From: CAVTND01 sp963735955
Lineage (GTDB): Bacteria; Pseudomonadota; Gammaproteobacteria; Burkholderiales; Burkholderiaceae_F
Direction of reading: 5' to 3'
NCBI GenBank assembly: GCA_963735955.1
Contig: CAVTND010000004.1
Location: 124,001-188,000 of the forward strand
DNA: 64,000 bases
The position numbers were made by a program, and so were the translations under genes. Below the pieces are notes generated by a model that made no database searches, was not told the origin of the DNA, and worked only from the letters and a program-made list of their open reading frames with translations. Positions within the stretch are counted from its first letter, which is position 1, and each line of letters begins with the position of its first letter. Below are positions 9,289 through 19,290 of the stretch, one piece after another.

Positions 9289-9870
9289 ATGTCACAGGCT
9301 CATGAGCTAACTTCGACCCCACTGGAATCGATCAGCGACACTCATCTGATCTGGATCGACATGGAGATGTCGGGACTGAGTCCGGATTCGGATCGCGTTC
9401 TCGAAGTGGCGGCGGTCGTGACGGACGCGCAGCTTGAGGTCGTCGCCGAAGGTCCGGTGCTGGTACTCCGCCAGCCGGAGCGTGTGCTGGCCGGCATGGA
9501 TTCATGGAACACCTCGACTCATGCGCGCTCCGGCTTGACCGCCAAGGTGCGCGATTCCCTGGTCGATGAGGAAGCCGCGAGCGACCAGATGATCGAATTT
9601 GTCGCGCGCCATGTGCCGCGCGGCAAGTCCCCAATGTGCGGTAATTCGATCTGTCAGGACCGCCGCTTCATGGCACGCTGGATGCCGCGCTTCGAAGCTT
9701 TCTTTCATTACCGGAATCTCGATGTAAGTACGCTGAAGGAGCTTGCCCGACGCTGGCGGCCAGAGATCGCACGTTCATTCGAGAAGAAGAGCAAGCACGA
9801 AGCGCTGGCGGACATTTACGAATCGATCGACGAGCTGCGACACTATCGCGCGCACTTGCTGCGCGTCTGA
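9289..9870 (+). CDS. orn: oligoribonuclease
   Basis: Orn degrades 2-5 nt RNAs and pGpG, finishing mRNA turnover and c-di-GMP signalling. The 193-residue product shows the DEDDh exonuclease residues: WIDMEMSGL (Asp and Glu of motif I), NSICQDRRF (motif II) and HEALADI (motif III His and Asp). Start ATG 9289 is the one that gives the normal family length, though no strong ribosome-binding site is seen. A c-di-GMP phosphodiesterase gene is encoded about 4 kb away. Confidence 0.96.
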   Translation: MSQAHELTSTPLESISDTHLIWIDMEMSGLSPDSDRVLEVAAVVTDAQLEVVAEGPVLVLRQPERVLAGMDSWNTSTHARSGLTAKVRDSLVDEEAASDQMIEFVARHVPRGKSPMCGNSICQDRRFMARWMPRFEAFFHYRNLDVSTLKELARRWRPEIARSFEKKSKHEALADIYESIDELRHYRAHLLRV

Positions 9871-9882
9871 TCCGCGCTGGGA

Positions 9883-10986
9883 TCACGTCGCCTGAGTGGT
9901 CGCGTCAGGCCTGCTCGCAGCTGTGCCAGGAACCGGCTCAGGGGCACCGCGCGCATTCATCCACGCGCGGCCAAGGGCCACTCCGAGTGCGAGCAGCACC
10001 GGACCGAGTATCACGCCGATGAAGCCAAAGGCTAGAACACCGCCGAACACACCGAGAAAGATCAGGCCCAGGGACAGCGTGGAGCCGCGTGCGATCAGCA
10101 GCGGCTTGAGGAAATTGTCGATGGTGCTGATGACCACGGCGCCCCAGATCACCATGAAGATCGCCCAGCCGGTCTCGCCCTGCGCGTAGAGCCAGACGGC
10201 GGCTCCGCCCCAGAGAAACACCGGCCCCATGGGCACGACCGAAAGCACAAAGGTGCCGACGGCCAGCATGAAGGCGCCAGGCACGCCAGCGATCAGAAAG
10301 CCGATCAGGGCGACGACCGCCTGCGCGGCGGCGGTGCCGACAATGCCGATGAATACGCTGCGGGTCGTTCCGGTCACGATTTCGAGTACCTCGCCGCTCA
10401 ATTGTCCCGACAGGCGTTCGACCACGCGACCAAGCCCGACGATGATGCGCTCACCGTCACGGTAAAAGAAGAACACGACAAACGTAACGAGCAGCAACTG
10501 CAAGATGCCATCGCCCAGCACGCGGACGAAAGCGAGCAACAGCTTGCCCGCTGGCTCGAACGCCGGCTTCAGCAAGGGCGCGATCAGGCTGCGGTCGGCG
10601 GCGAGCCGACTCAGCTCCGCATGGATGCGCTCGCCGACCAGCGGGATGCTGCGGATCTGCTCCGGTACATGCAACCCGTCATTCATCCACTGCTTGAAGG
10701 CGCCGACCAGGATCGGAATCTGCTCGCTGGCGGAGGCGGCCAGCATCGCCAGCGGAATCACGACCAGCAGCAGGATCGCCAGCATGAGCACGAGCGCGGA
10801 AGCGCTTGCACTTCCTCGCATCCAGCCGCGCAAACGCTGATAGAGGGGCCAGGTCGCAATCGCCAGCACTCCTGCCACAAGCATCGAGCTGAGAAAAGGC
10901 TGCAGCACCATGAAGATGCCAACCAGGATGAGTGCGGTTCCGCCGAAGCGAAATATCGCGTCGAAGTTCCTTTGAATGGTGGGCAT
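9883..10986 (-). CDS. AI-2E family transporter (PerM-like permease)
   Basis: The 367-residue membrane protein has about seven hydrophobic helices, with paired helices at the N terminus, a long soluble segment from about residue 95 to 155, and a glycine-rich C-terminal membrane block ending LALGVALGRAW. This is the AI-2E/PerM (UPF0118) pattern. Family members export autoinducer-2 or act as sodium/proton antiporters; which one applies here cannot be told. It converges on orn with 12 bases between stop codons. Confidence 0.88.
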   Translation of the reverse strand: MPTIQRNFDAIFRFGGTALILVGIFMVLQPFLSSMLVAGVLAIATWPLYQRLRGWMRGSASASALVLMLAILLLVVIPLAMLAASASEQIPILVGAFKQWMNDGLHVPEQIRSIPLVGERIHAELSRLAADRSLIAPLLKPAFEPAGKLLLAFVRVLGDGILQLLLVTFVVFFFYRDGERIIVGLGRVVERLSGQLSGEVLEIVTGTTRSVFIGIVGTAAAQAVVALIGFLIAGVPGAFMLAVGTFVLSVVPMGPVFLWGGAAVWLYAQGETGWAIFMVIWGAVVISTIDNFLKPLLIARGSTLSLGLIFLGVFGGVLAFGFIGVILGPVLLALGVALGRAWMNARGAPEPVPGTAASRPDATTQAT

Positions 10987-11016
10987 AGATTCGATGGTTT
11001 GCGACTAAGGTCGAAC

Positions 11017-11090
11017 CCCTCGCGCTGGCAGGCGCTCGGGGCGCTTTGCAACGTAACCCTCGCGCTGGCAGGCGCCCGGGGCGCTTTGCA
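11017..11090. repeat. 34-bp direct repeat, period 40
   Basis: Two copies (11017-11050 and 11057-11090) start CCCTCGCGCTGGCAGGCGC and end GGGGCGCTTTGCA. They differ at a single base (T at 11036, C at 11076). The copies lie between the AI-2E gene and tRNA-Arg, in a stretch without coding signal. Confidence 0.85.
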
Positions 11091-11131
11091 GGCCACACCC
11101 ACGCAGGTGGGTGCGACTGGCCTGCAAAGCG
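11082..11131 (-). repeat. nested perfect hairpin abutting tRNA-Arg
   Basis: The outer arms CGCTTTGCAGGCC (11082-11094) and GGCCTGCAAAGCG (11119-11131) are a perfect 13-bp inverted repeat. Inside it CACCCAC/GTGGGTG (11096-11113) forms a second perfect 7-bp stem. It begins at the base next to the tRNA discriminator. It may serve in 3' processing or termination of the tRNA transcript, but no T-run follows. Confidence 0.7.
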
Positions 11132-11203
11132 TCCCCCCGACAGGAATCGAACCTGTATCTAGCGCTTAGGAGGCACTTGTTCTATCCATTGAACTACGGG
11201 GAG
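11132..11203 (-). tRNA. tRNA-Arg (anticodon CCT)
   Basis: The minus strand folds into a full cloverleaf of 72 bases. The acceptor arms are CTCCCCG and CGGGGGG with discriminator A (one G-T wobble). The D-arm is GTTC...GAAC. The anticodon stem AGTGC/GCGCT holds the loop CTCCTAA, and the T-arm is ACAGG-TTCGATT-CCTGT. The anticodon CCT reads AGG arginine codons. CCA is not encoded. The gene ends at 11132, beside the nested hairpin. Confidence 0.95.
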
Positions 11204-11573
11204 TGCCGCCGAGTATAGCGATGGGCTCACGTAGAATTCGCGGCGCTCGAGCGGCTGATCGCTGCAGATGCCAAGCGCGATGAACAAGAATTGCGGGCAT
11301 GCGTTGCTTACAAGCTTCAACCCGATCTTGCAAGGCGAGCCCATGTGCACGCCGTCATCGATCTTTTCCTACCGAATTTCGGATGAGAACGCAAGTCGGC
11401 GGAGTCTTGATAGCGCCTGGGCGGTTTGCGAAAACTCGCTCCGATCGCGCGTTCATGCGGCCTCGTTGCACAATGCGTAGACAGGTCGGCCGGGCACAGC
11501 ATTGGCGCGGCTCGACAGGCGACACAACCGAAGTTTTCCACAGTCCGTGGGGATAACTCCAAAGCCATCAACG
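11204..11573. other. intergenic region between tRNA-Arg and parE
   Basis: No convincing gene is seen in these 370 bases. They must hold the tRNA promoter (minus strand) and the parE promoter (plus strand). A TAGAAT at about 11231 resembles the -10 boxes seen elsewhere in the window. Short open frames here show no recognisable protein. Two DnaA-box-like sequences occur near the parE end. Confidence 0.6.
11534..11556. promoter_or_regulatory. inverted pair of DnaA-box-like sequences upstream of parE
   Basis: TTTTCCACA (11534-11542, plus strand) fits the relaxed DnaA consensus TTWTNCACA. TTATCCCCA (minus strand, 11548-11556) differs from TTATCCACA at one base. They lie 18 bases before the parE start codon. 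Binding by DnaA is an inference only. Confidence 0.35.
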
Positions 11574-13574
11574 ATGCAAAACCCGGTAAGCAAGAGCAAA
11601 CAGCGCGGAGGTCTGCGCGACGCCGAGTACGGCGAAGCCTCGATCCGTGTCCTCAAGGGTCTGGAGCCGGTCCGCCAGCGGCCGGGCATGTATACGCGCA
11701 CCGATAGCCCGCTGCACATCGTGCAGGAAGTCATCGACAACGCCTCGGACGAGATCCTCATGGGCTTTGGCCACCATGTCGATGTCGTCCTGCACAAGGA
11801 CGGAGCCATCAGCGTTGAGGACGATGGCCGCGGCATACCAGTCGGCTTGCACCCGGAGGAACAGGTCCCGGTGGTGGAGATTGTTTTTACCCGGCTGCAC
11901 GCGGGCGGCAAGTTCGACAAGCGCGCGGGCGGTGCCTATTCCTTTTCCGGCGGACTTCATGGTGTCGGCGTGTCGGTCACCAATGCGCTTTCGGCGCGTC
12001 TCGATGTCACGGTCTGGCGTGACGGCAAGGTACATACGATCAGCTTTGCCGGTGGCGAAGTACGTGAAGCGCTCAAGTCGGCTGCCGTGCGTGGTCAGGC
12101 CAGAGCGAGCGGCACTCGCGTCACGGTCTGGCCGGATCCGAAATACTTCGACTCCGCGCAGATTCCACTGGATGAACTCGAACGCTTGCTGCGCAGCAAG
12201 GCAGTACTGTTGCCCGGAACCGAAATATCGCTGACGCATGAGAAGTCCGGCGCAGTGCAGCGTTGGCTCTATGCAGGCGGTCTGCGCGAATATCTGCTGG
12301 CTGCTCTGGCGGCCGATCCGGTGGCGCCCCCGTTTGAATCGAGTGGATTCGCGCCCGCGGACGATGAGAACTTTTCCGAGGGCGAGGGCGCAAGCTGGGT
12401 TGTGGCATGGACCGAAGATGGCGCGGTCGCGCGCGAGTCCTTCGTCAACCTGATCCCGACGCCAGCCGGTGGTACGCACGAGGCTGGCTTGCGCGAGGGT
12501 CTGTACAACGCCGTGCGCGCCTTTATCGATGCGCACGGTCTGCTGCCGAAAGGGATCAAGCTGCTGCCGGAGGATGTGTTCGCGCGAGTCAGCTTCGTGT
12601 TGTCAACCAAGGTGCTTGACCCGCAGTTCCAGGGCCAGATCAAGGAGCGGCTCAACAGTCGCGATGCGCTGCGGCTGGTCGCGTCGTTCGTGCGACCACA
12701 ACTCGAGTTCTGGCTCAACCAGCATCCAAATGAGGGGCGACAACTCGCCGAACTCGTCATCGCCCAGGCACAGTCGCGAACGCGCGCCAGCCAAAAGGTG
12801 GAAAAGAAGAAAGGATCGGCGGTGGCGGTGCTGCCGGGCAAGTTGACTGACTGCGAATCGACCGACATCACCCGCAACGAACTGTTTCTCGTGGAAGGGG
12901 ATTCCGCTGGCGGCTCGGCCAAGATGGGCCGCGAGAAGGAGTTCCAGGCGATTCTTCCCCTGCGCGGAAAGGTTCTGAATACCTGGGAAGTCGAGCGCGA
13001 CCGCCTGTATGGCAATGCCGAGGTGCATGACATCGCGGTCGCAGTTGGCGTTGATCCGCATCAGTCCGGCGACACGGTGAGTTTTGACGGCCTGCGATAC
13101 GGCAAGATCTGCATCCTGGCCGACGCCGATGTCGACGGTGCCCATATCCAGGTTCTGCTGCTGACCCTGTTCTTCCGGCATTTTCCGCAACTGGTCGATC
13201 GAGGTCACATCTTCGTCGCGCGGCCACCGCTGTTTCGCGTCGATGTCCCGGCACTGGGCAAGCGACCCGCACGGCGTCTGTACTGTCTGGACGACGCCGA
13301 ACTCGACGCAACCCTTGAGAAACTCGCCGATGAAGGCGTACGCGAAGGCAATTGGAGCATCGCCCGATTCAAGGGTCTGGGCGAAATGAGCGCGACCCAG
13401 CTGTGGGAAACCACGATGAATCCGGACACGCGGCGCCTGTTGCGGATCGGTCTTGGGGACCTGGCTGCCGAGCAGACCGCGGCCACCATGACGATGCTGA
13501 TGGCCCGCGGTGAAAGCCAGGCACGCAAGGCCTGGCTCGAGGACAATGCCGACGCCGTCGACGCCGATGTCTGA
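11574..13574 (+). CDS. parE: DNA topoisomerase IV subunit B
   Basis: ParE supplies the ATPase half of topoisomerase IV, which unlinks daughter chromosomes. The 666-residue product has the GHKL ATP site (EVIDNASDE, DDGRGIPVG, GGLHGVGVS) in the first 140 residues and the TOPRIM segment EGDSAGGSAK, PLRGK and DADVDGAH in the C-terminal half. The sequence lacks the extra GyrB domain. ATG 11574 gives the normal N terminus; upstream in-frame codons are intergenic. Confidence 0.97.
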   Translation: MQNPVSKSKQRGGLRDAEYGEASIRVLKGLEPVRQRPGMYTRTDSPLHIVQEVIDNASDEILMGFGHHVDVVLHKDGAISVEDDGRGIPVGLHPEEQVPVVEIVFTRLHAGGKFDKRAGGAYSFSGGLHGVGVSVTNALSARLDVTVWRDGKVHTISFAGGEVREALKSAAVRGQARASGTRVTVWPDPKYFDSAQIPLDELERLLRSKAVLLPGTEISLTHEKSGAVQRWLYAGGLREYLLAALAADPVAPPFESSGFAPADDENFSEGEGASWVVAWTEDGAVARESFVNLIPTPAGGTHEAGLREGLYNAVRAFIDAHGLLPKGIKLLPEDVFARVSFVLSTKVLDPQFQGQIKERLNSRDALRLVASFVRPQLEFWLNQHPNEGRQLAELVIAQAQSRTRASQKVEKKKGSAVAVLPGKLTDCESTDITRNELFLVEGDSAGGSAKMGREKEFQAILPLRGKVLNTWEVERDRLYGNAEVHDIAVAVGVDPHQSGDTVSFDGLRYGKICILADADVDGAHIQVLLLTLFFRHFPQLVDRGHIFVARPPLFRVDVPALGKRPARRLYCLDDAELDATLEKLADEGVREGNWSIARFKGLGEMSATQLWETTMNPDTRRLLRIGLGDLAAEQTAATMTMLMARGESQARKAWLEDNADAVDADV

Positions 13575-13708
13575 GCTCTGCCGCAAATACGCGACCCCAG
13601 GGGTGAATTCCCTCTCATTTGTGCCAATCTTCCGCACGGGGACTTCCCGCATACTGTGACGTTGTGCTCTTCAGAGAGGGCTCGGGTCGGCTGTTGGCCA
13701 CCAAACCG

Positions 13709-16700
13709 ATGAAAGAAGCAAGCAACGATCAGCAGCGCGCGCCAGCCCCGGGCTGGCTGCAGTGGCCCGCCCTGGCCGACGCTGCATGGCTGCGCCGACT
13801 AATCGGCGCGATGGCTGTCTTCTCGATCGTGACCCTGGCCGCGATGAATCCTGCCGCGGGGGACGCATTGCCGCCGATTGCGCGGGATGCCCTGGTTTGG
13901 ACCCATGCGGCAAGCACCCTGGCCTTGATTCTGGCCCTGGGACTCTGGCTGATCGCCGGCCGCCGTGCCCGGATGGGCGTGCACCAGTCTGCTCGTGTCT
14001 GGGAACAGTCGATCGAGGCCATGAAAGTCGGCGTCGCACTGTGGGACGCCGACGACCGGCTGGTCAGCGCGAACTCCGCATATCGTCGCCTGTTCCCCGA
14101 GATCGGCCGGCTGATTCGTCCTGGCGTGACCTACTCCGAGTTGATGGCGGCGTACTACGAAGTGGCGCCGCCCGCGATCACGACCGGCCGCACCAAGGAA
14201 GTTTTCGTCGGAGACGGCATGCGCCGCCGGCGGGAGGGCGCCGAGGTCAGCGAGGTGGTCCGACATGTCCGTGGACGCTGGATCGTCATGACCGACTGTC
14301 GCACCGACGGCGGGAGAAATCATCAGTTTCCGGACCGACGTCACCGAACAGAAACTGATCGAGCTCGAGCTGCGCAATCGGCGCAAGCTGGTCGACGATC
14401 TCGGCGAGCTCACCTACGACTGGTTCTGGCGCGAGGATGCCGAAGGTCGTTTCGTTGAGTTCTCGCACAAGATGGAAGGCCACGTGCGGGTTTCCGCCGA
14501 CCACCTGATCGGCCACCGGCGTGAGGAGATGCCCGGCTTCGAGGTCGATCCGAATCAATACGCCGAGTATCGGGCCAGGGTTTCGCGGCGCGAACCTTTC
14601 CGCTGGTTCACCTACAAGGCCCGGCGCGGCGACGGCGCTTCGATGTGGATCGCGGTCACCGGCAAGCCGATCTTTGACGAGCGCGGCACATTCCTGGGGT
14701 ATTACGGTGCCGGCCGCGATGTGACCGAGCGCGAGGACATGCTGTCTGCCTTGCGCCGTAGCGAAGAGCGCTTCCGCGCGCTGACCATGCTGGCCACAGA
14801 CTGGTACTGGGAGACCGACCCGGAAATGCGCATCGTCAGCATGCGCGGGCACCCCGGCCGCGAGCGGGACGCCGCAGACTGGGCCCTGAACCGCCGGTTC
14901 TGGGAGCTCGAACTGCTGGATCCGGACTTTCCGGTCGACTGGGACACGCTACGCGGCAACGTGTCGAGACGCGCATCGTTTCACCGCGTCAAGATCAGGT
15001 TTGCGCGCGACGATGGCACACTGATTTACTACGAGCTTTCGGGCGAACCGGTGTTCGAACGCGGCGAGTTTCTCGGCTATCGCGGGCTTGCATGGGATGC
15101 CACCGAGCGCGAGCAACTGCTCGCGCAGATTTCCGAAAGCGAGGCGCGCTTCCGTTCGTTGACCGAACTGTCGTCCGACTGGTTCTGGGAGATGGACGAG
15201 AACCTGCGCTTCACCGCAGTGCGCCAGGGATCCAGGAAATCACTGCATTTCAACGAACGCGACGTGATCGGCAAGTTTCGCTGGGAGCTGCCGGGGGAAC
15301 TGATCCAGCCCTCATCCTGGGACGAGCACCGCGCGACGCTGCTGGCGCAGCGGCCCTTCCGCGACGTGATGTTCAGGCGCTGGGTGGAAGACGGCTCGCT
15401 GGTCTACACGGTGACGAGCGCCGATCCGGTGTTCGATGCGGAAGGCCGCTTCCGCGGCTATCGAGGCGTGGGCAAGGACATCACCGAACAGGTAAAGACG
15501 CAGGAGCGGATCGAGCGTCTGGCCTCAGTCGATGCCTTGACACAGCTGTGCAACCGGCAGACTTTCGACGAACGCGCCGGGCGCGTGCTTGCGAGTGCCT
15601 ATGCCGAGGGCCGGCGTTGCGCGCTGCTGTTCATCGACCTCGACAATTTCCGCCTGCTGAACAACGGCTACGGCCATCGGGTCGGCGACCAGATGCTCGC
15701 CATTGTCGCCAGCCGGATGCGCGACATCATCAAGGAGCCCAATCTGCTGGGGCGTCGCGGCGGTGATGAGCTGGTCGCGCTGCTGATTGATGTCGTTCGG
15801 CCCGAGGCCGTGGTCGAGATCGCACAGGCCTTGATCGATGCGATCTCCACGCCCGCGCGCATCCTCGGCATGGAAGTGACGGTCACCTCATCGGTCGGGA
15901 TCAGTTTCTTCCCGCAGGACGGGGTTGATCTCGATTCTCTGCTCAATGCAGCGGATGCGGCGATGTACCAGGCCAAGGACAGCGGACGGCGCGCCTACGC
16001 CTTTTACACAACGACGGTGGCGCGCCGTGTTGACCTGCGCCTGCGGCTCGAGCATCGACTGCGCAAGGCGGTCGAGTCGCGCGATTTCCGTCTGTTCTTC
16101 CAGCCGATGGTGGCGATGGAAGATGGCAAGCTGGTCGGAGCTGAAGCCCTGATTCGCTGGCGCGACGCGGAGCTCGGCGATATCTCGCCGGCGGAGTTCA
16201 TCCCGATCGCCGAGGAGTCGGGACTGATCGTCGGCCTCGGCGAGTGGGTGATCCACGAAGCCTGCCGGGCGCGCCAGGAATGGAATCATCTCGGCATCGA
16301 TGTGCCGCCGCTGTCGATCAACATGTCAGGCGTGCAGCTGCGCCAGCTCGGCTGTGTCGACGGGCTGATCGAGATCATGAACATCTATGGCATTCCGCCT
16401 GCGCAGATTGAAGTCGAGGTGACCGAGACCGGCCTTCTCGATACCTCAGCCGTATCACGCGAGAACCTGGTGCGGATGCGCAATGCTGGCGTGCGCATTG
16501 CGCTCGACGATTTCGGCGTCGGCTTTTCCAGTCTGGCGCACCTGCGCGACCTGCCGATCCATCGCCTCAAGATCGATCGCAGCTTCACGGTTGAATGTAT
16601 GCGCGACGCGCGCACGCTGACCATCGTCAAGGCCGTGATCGAGATGGCGCGTTCGCTCGGCATCAGTGTCACGGCCGAGGGAATCGAGACCCAGGCGCAG

Positions 16701-16835
16701 CAGACCTGGATGCAGCACCTTGGTTGCGATTCGGCACAGGGTTATCTGTTCGCGCGGCCGATGCCGGGCGATGACTTCATCCAGCTCTTCGTCACCAAGC
16801 GGGCGGTCGGGCGCGACCGGTCATTGATGCACTGA
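13709..16835 (+). CDS. membrane PAS-GGDEF-EAL cyclic-di-GMP protein (frameshifted as sequenced)
   Basis: Two reading frames join into one protein of about 1041 residues if one G is removed near 14310 (GGCGGGAGA to GGCGGAGA). The order is two N-terminal membrane helices, about four PAS domains, a GGDEF domain with the variant GRRGGDEL, and an EAL domain. The EAL part keeps AEALIRW, INMSG, VTETGLL, DDFGVGFSSL, LKIDRSF and AEGIET, so phosphodiesterase activity is expected. The GGDEL variant may or may not make c-di-GMP. It lies between parE and parC, co-directional. Alternatively, the 787-residue downstream frame (14472-16835) could be a separate soluble protein, but PAS sequence continues across the break. 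Confidence 0.85.
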
Positions 16836-16926
16836 GCTGTGCGGCTCGCAAATGCAGCCCGCGACTTGCCGGCGCGTTCTTTCAACTGCGGGCGCCACGT
16901 TTCTGCATCGCGATCCCGCTGGCGCG

Positions 16927-16932
16927 TAGAAT
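16927..16932 (+). promoter_or_regulatory. -10-like box upstream of parC
   Basis: TAGAAT stands 37 bases before the parC start, in the context CGCGTAGAATCCGC, similar to the box before rpsP. No good -35 hexamer is visible (CTGCAT with an 18-base gap is weak), so this is a suggestion only. Confidence 0.3.
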
Positions 16933-16968
16933 CCGCGCCGCGCAAGGCTGGCTACGCGCACCTCCCCG

Positions 16969-19290
16969 ATGGTTGAACAACAAACACTATTCCCTGCCGG
17001 CCCCGGTGGGGACGATACAGACGCGCTGACGCTCGCGCACTTTGCGCAGCGCGCCTATCTCGATTACGCGGTGTCGGTCGTCAAGGGTCGGGCGCTGCCC
17101 GATGGCGCCGACGGCTGCAAGCCGGTCCAGCGTCGCATCCTCTATGCGATGAACGAAATGGGGCTGGCGGCGGGCGCCAAGCCGGTCAAGGCCGCGCGCG
17201 TCGTCGGTGATGTGCTCGGGCGCTTTCACCCACACGGCGACCAGGCCGCCTACGACGCGCTGGTCAGGATGGCGCAGGACTTTTCACTGCGCTATCCGCT
17301 GATCGACGGCCACGGCAACTTCGGTTCACGCGATGGCGATGGCGCTGCCGCGATGCGCTATACCGAAGCGCGGCTGACGCCGATCGCGCGCCTGTTGCTC
17401 GACGAAATCGACGAGGGAACGGTCGATTTCACGCCGAACTACGATGGCTCTACACAGGAACCACGCCTGCTGCCGGCGCGCCTGCCCTTCGTGCTGCTCA
17501 ACGGCGCATCGGGCATTGCGGTGGGCATGGCGACCGAGATCCCTTCGCACAATCTGCGCGAGGTCGCCAGCGCAGCGCTGCTGCTGCTCGCGGATCCGAA
17601 GGCGAAGCTTGCGGCGGTTGCCGCGCAACTGAAAGGACCGGACTTCCCCGGCGGCGGACAGATCATCTCGCCGGCCGCGGACATTCGTGAGATCTATGCC
17701 GGTGGACGCGGCAGTCTCAAGGTACGTGCGCGCTTCGAGTTTGAGGAGCTTGCGCGCGGGCAGTGGCAGCTCGTGGTCCGGGAACTGCCGCCGGGCGCGT
17801 CCTCGCAGCGCGTGCTCGAGGAGATCGAGGAACTCACCAATCCCAAGATCAAGGTGGGCAAGAAAGCCCTGAGCGCCGACCAGCAGCAGACGCGGGCATC
17901 CGTGCTCGCCATGCTCGACACCGTGCGCGACGAATCAGGCAAGGACGCGGCGGTGCGCCTGGTATTCGAGCCGCGCACCTCGAAGGTTGATCGCGACGAG
18001 TTTGCCCAGATGCTGCTGGCGCAGACCAGCATGGAATCGAACGTTCCGATCAACCTGGTGATGATCGGCCGCGATGGGCGTCCACGCTGCAAGCCGTTGA
18101 TCGACATACTGCTCGAATGGATTGAATTTCGCATCGGGACCGTGCGCCGGCGTTCGCAGCACCGCATGGACAAGGTGCTGGACCGGATTCACATCCTAGA
18201 AGGACGGCAGGCAGTCCTGCTCAACATCGATCAGGTCATCAAGCTGATCCGCAATTCGGACGAGCCCAAGCCGGAACTGATCAAGGCGTTCAAGCTGACC
18301 GAGCGCCAGGCCGAGGACATCCTCGAGATCCGGCTGCGGCAATTGGCGCGGCTCGAAGGTATCCGTATCGAGCAGGAGCTCGCCACCCTGCGCAAGGACC
18401 AGTCCGCACTCGGCAAGCTGCTTGGATCCGATGCAGCACTGCGCAAACAGATCGCCCGGGAGATCGAGGAAGACACGAAGAAGCATGGTGACGCGCGGCG
18501 TACCTTGATCCAAGCGGCCGAGCGTGCGGCAGTTGAGATCCGCGTGCTCGACGAGCCGGTCACCGTGATCGTGTCAGAACAGGGCTTTGTGCGCGCGCGG
18601 ACCGGGCACGGGCACGACCGCAGCCAGTTCGCTTTCAAGACCGGCGACGCGCTGTACGCCGCCTTTGAATGTCGAACGGTCGATCATCTGATCGCGCTGG
18701 GGAGCAACGGTCGGGCCTATTCGGTCGCGGTGTCTCAACTGCCTTCCGCGCGCGGAGACGGCGCGCCGGTCAGTTCGCTGATCGACCTGGCGCCGGGCAC
18801 GCGCCTGACCGCCTACATTGCCGGTGCGACGACGGTTCCTTTGCTGCTGGCGACCAGCAACGGCTATGGCTTCGCCGCAACCCTGGGCGACATGGTGTCG
18901 CGCCAGAAGGGCGGCAAACAATTCCTCACGGTCGACGACGGTGCGGAGCCGCTGCCGCCGCAGCCGGCGGATCCGGCAAGCGATTCCCTGATTGCCTGCC
19001 TGTCGGCGCATGGTCGCGTCCTGGTATTCGAGGCGGGTGAAGTGAAGGTGCAAGCCGCCGGCGGCCGTGGCGTGATCCTGATGGGACTGGAAGCGGATGA
19101 GAAACTGCTGGCAGCCCTGCCGATTTCCAGCGCCGGGGTGCGCCTGTGTGCCCGCAAGGGCAAGGCAGACAAGCCGATCGAGATCGACCTCAGCGGCAGC
19201 GCGCTGGAAGCCCAGCGTGGTCACCGGGCGCGCAAGGGACACGCGGTCGAAAGCAAGCTCAAGGCACCATTTGCCTTGCAGCGTCTATAG
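16969..19290 (+). CDS. parC: DNA topoisomerase IV subunit A
   Basis: The 773-residue ParC has the breakage-reunion domain with the catalytic tyrosine in [10 protein letters not shown] (about residue 125), the conserved [17 protein letters not shown] near residue 45, and a C-terminal beta-pinwheel region. In the quinolone-resistance segment [13 protein letters not shown], Gln stands at the place of E. coli Ser80 and Asp at Glu84. The stop codon is shared in a six-base palindrome with the convergent phzF-like gene. Together with parE it encodes the complete enzyme. Confidence 0.96.
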   Translation: MVEQQTLFPAGPGGDDTDALTLAHFAQRAYLDYAVSVVKGRALPDGADGCKPVQRRILYAMNEMGLAAGAKPVKAARVVGDVLGRFHPHGDQAAYDALVRMAQDFSLRYPLIDGHGNFGSRDGDGAAAMRYTEARLTPIARLLLDEIDEGTVDFTPNYDGSTQEPRLLPARLPFVLLNGASGIAVGMATEIPSHNLREVASAALLLLADPKAKLAAVAAQLKGPDFPGGGQIISPAADIREIYAGGRGSLKVRARFEFEELARGQWQLVVRELPPGASSQRVLEEIEELTNPKIKVGKKALSADQQQTRASVLAMLDTVRDESGKDAAVRLVFEPRTSKVDRDEFAQMLLAQTSMESNVPINLVMIGRDGRPRCKPLIDILLEWIEFRIGTVRRRSQHRMDKVLDRIHILEGRQAVLLNIDQVIKLIRNSDEPKPELIKAFKLTERQAEDILEIRLRQLARLEGIRIEQELATLRKDQSALGKLLGSDAALRKQIAREIEEDTKKHGDARRTLIQAAERAAVEIRVLDEPVTVIVSEQGFVRARTGHGHDRSQFAFKTGDALYAAFECRTVDHLIALGSNGRAYSVAVSQLPSARGDGAPVSSLIDLAPGTRLTAYIAGATTVPLLLATSNGYGFAATLGDMVSRQKGGKQFLTVDDGAEPLPPQPADPASDSLIACLSAHGRVLVFEAGEVKVQAAGGRGVILMGLEADEKLLAALPISSAGVRLCARKGKADKPIEIDLSGSALEAQRGHRARKGHAVESKLKAPFALQRL

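Noticed and set aside
12603..13652. Long open frame antisense to parE (349 codons)
   Set aside because: A shadow frame caused by high GC and strong codon bias of parE; no family likeness and no ribosome-binding site.
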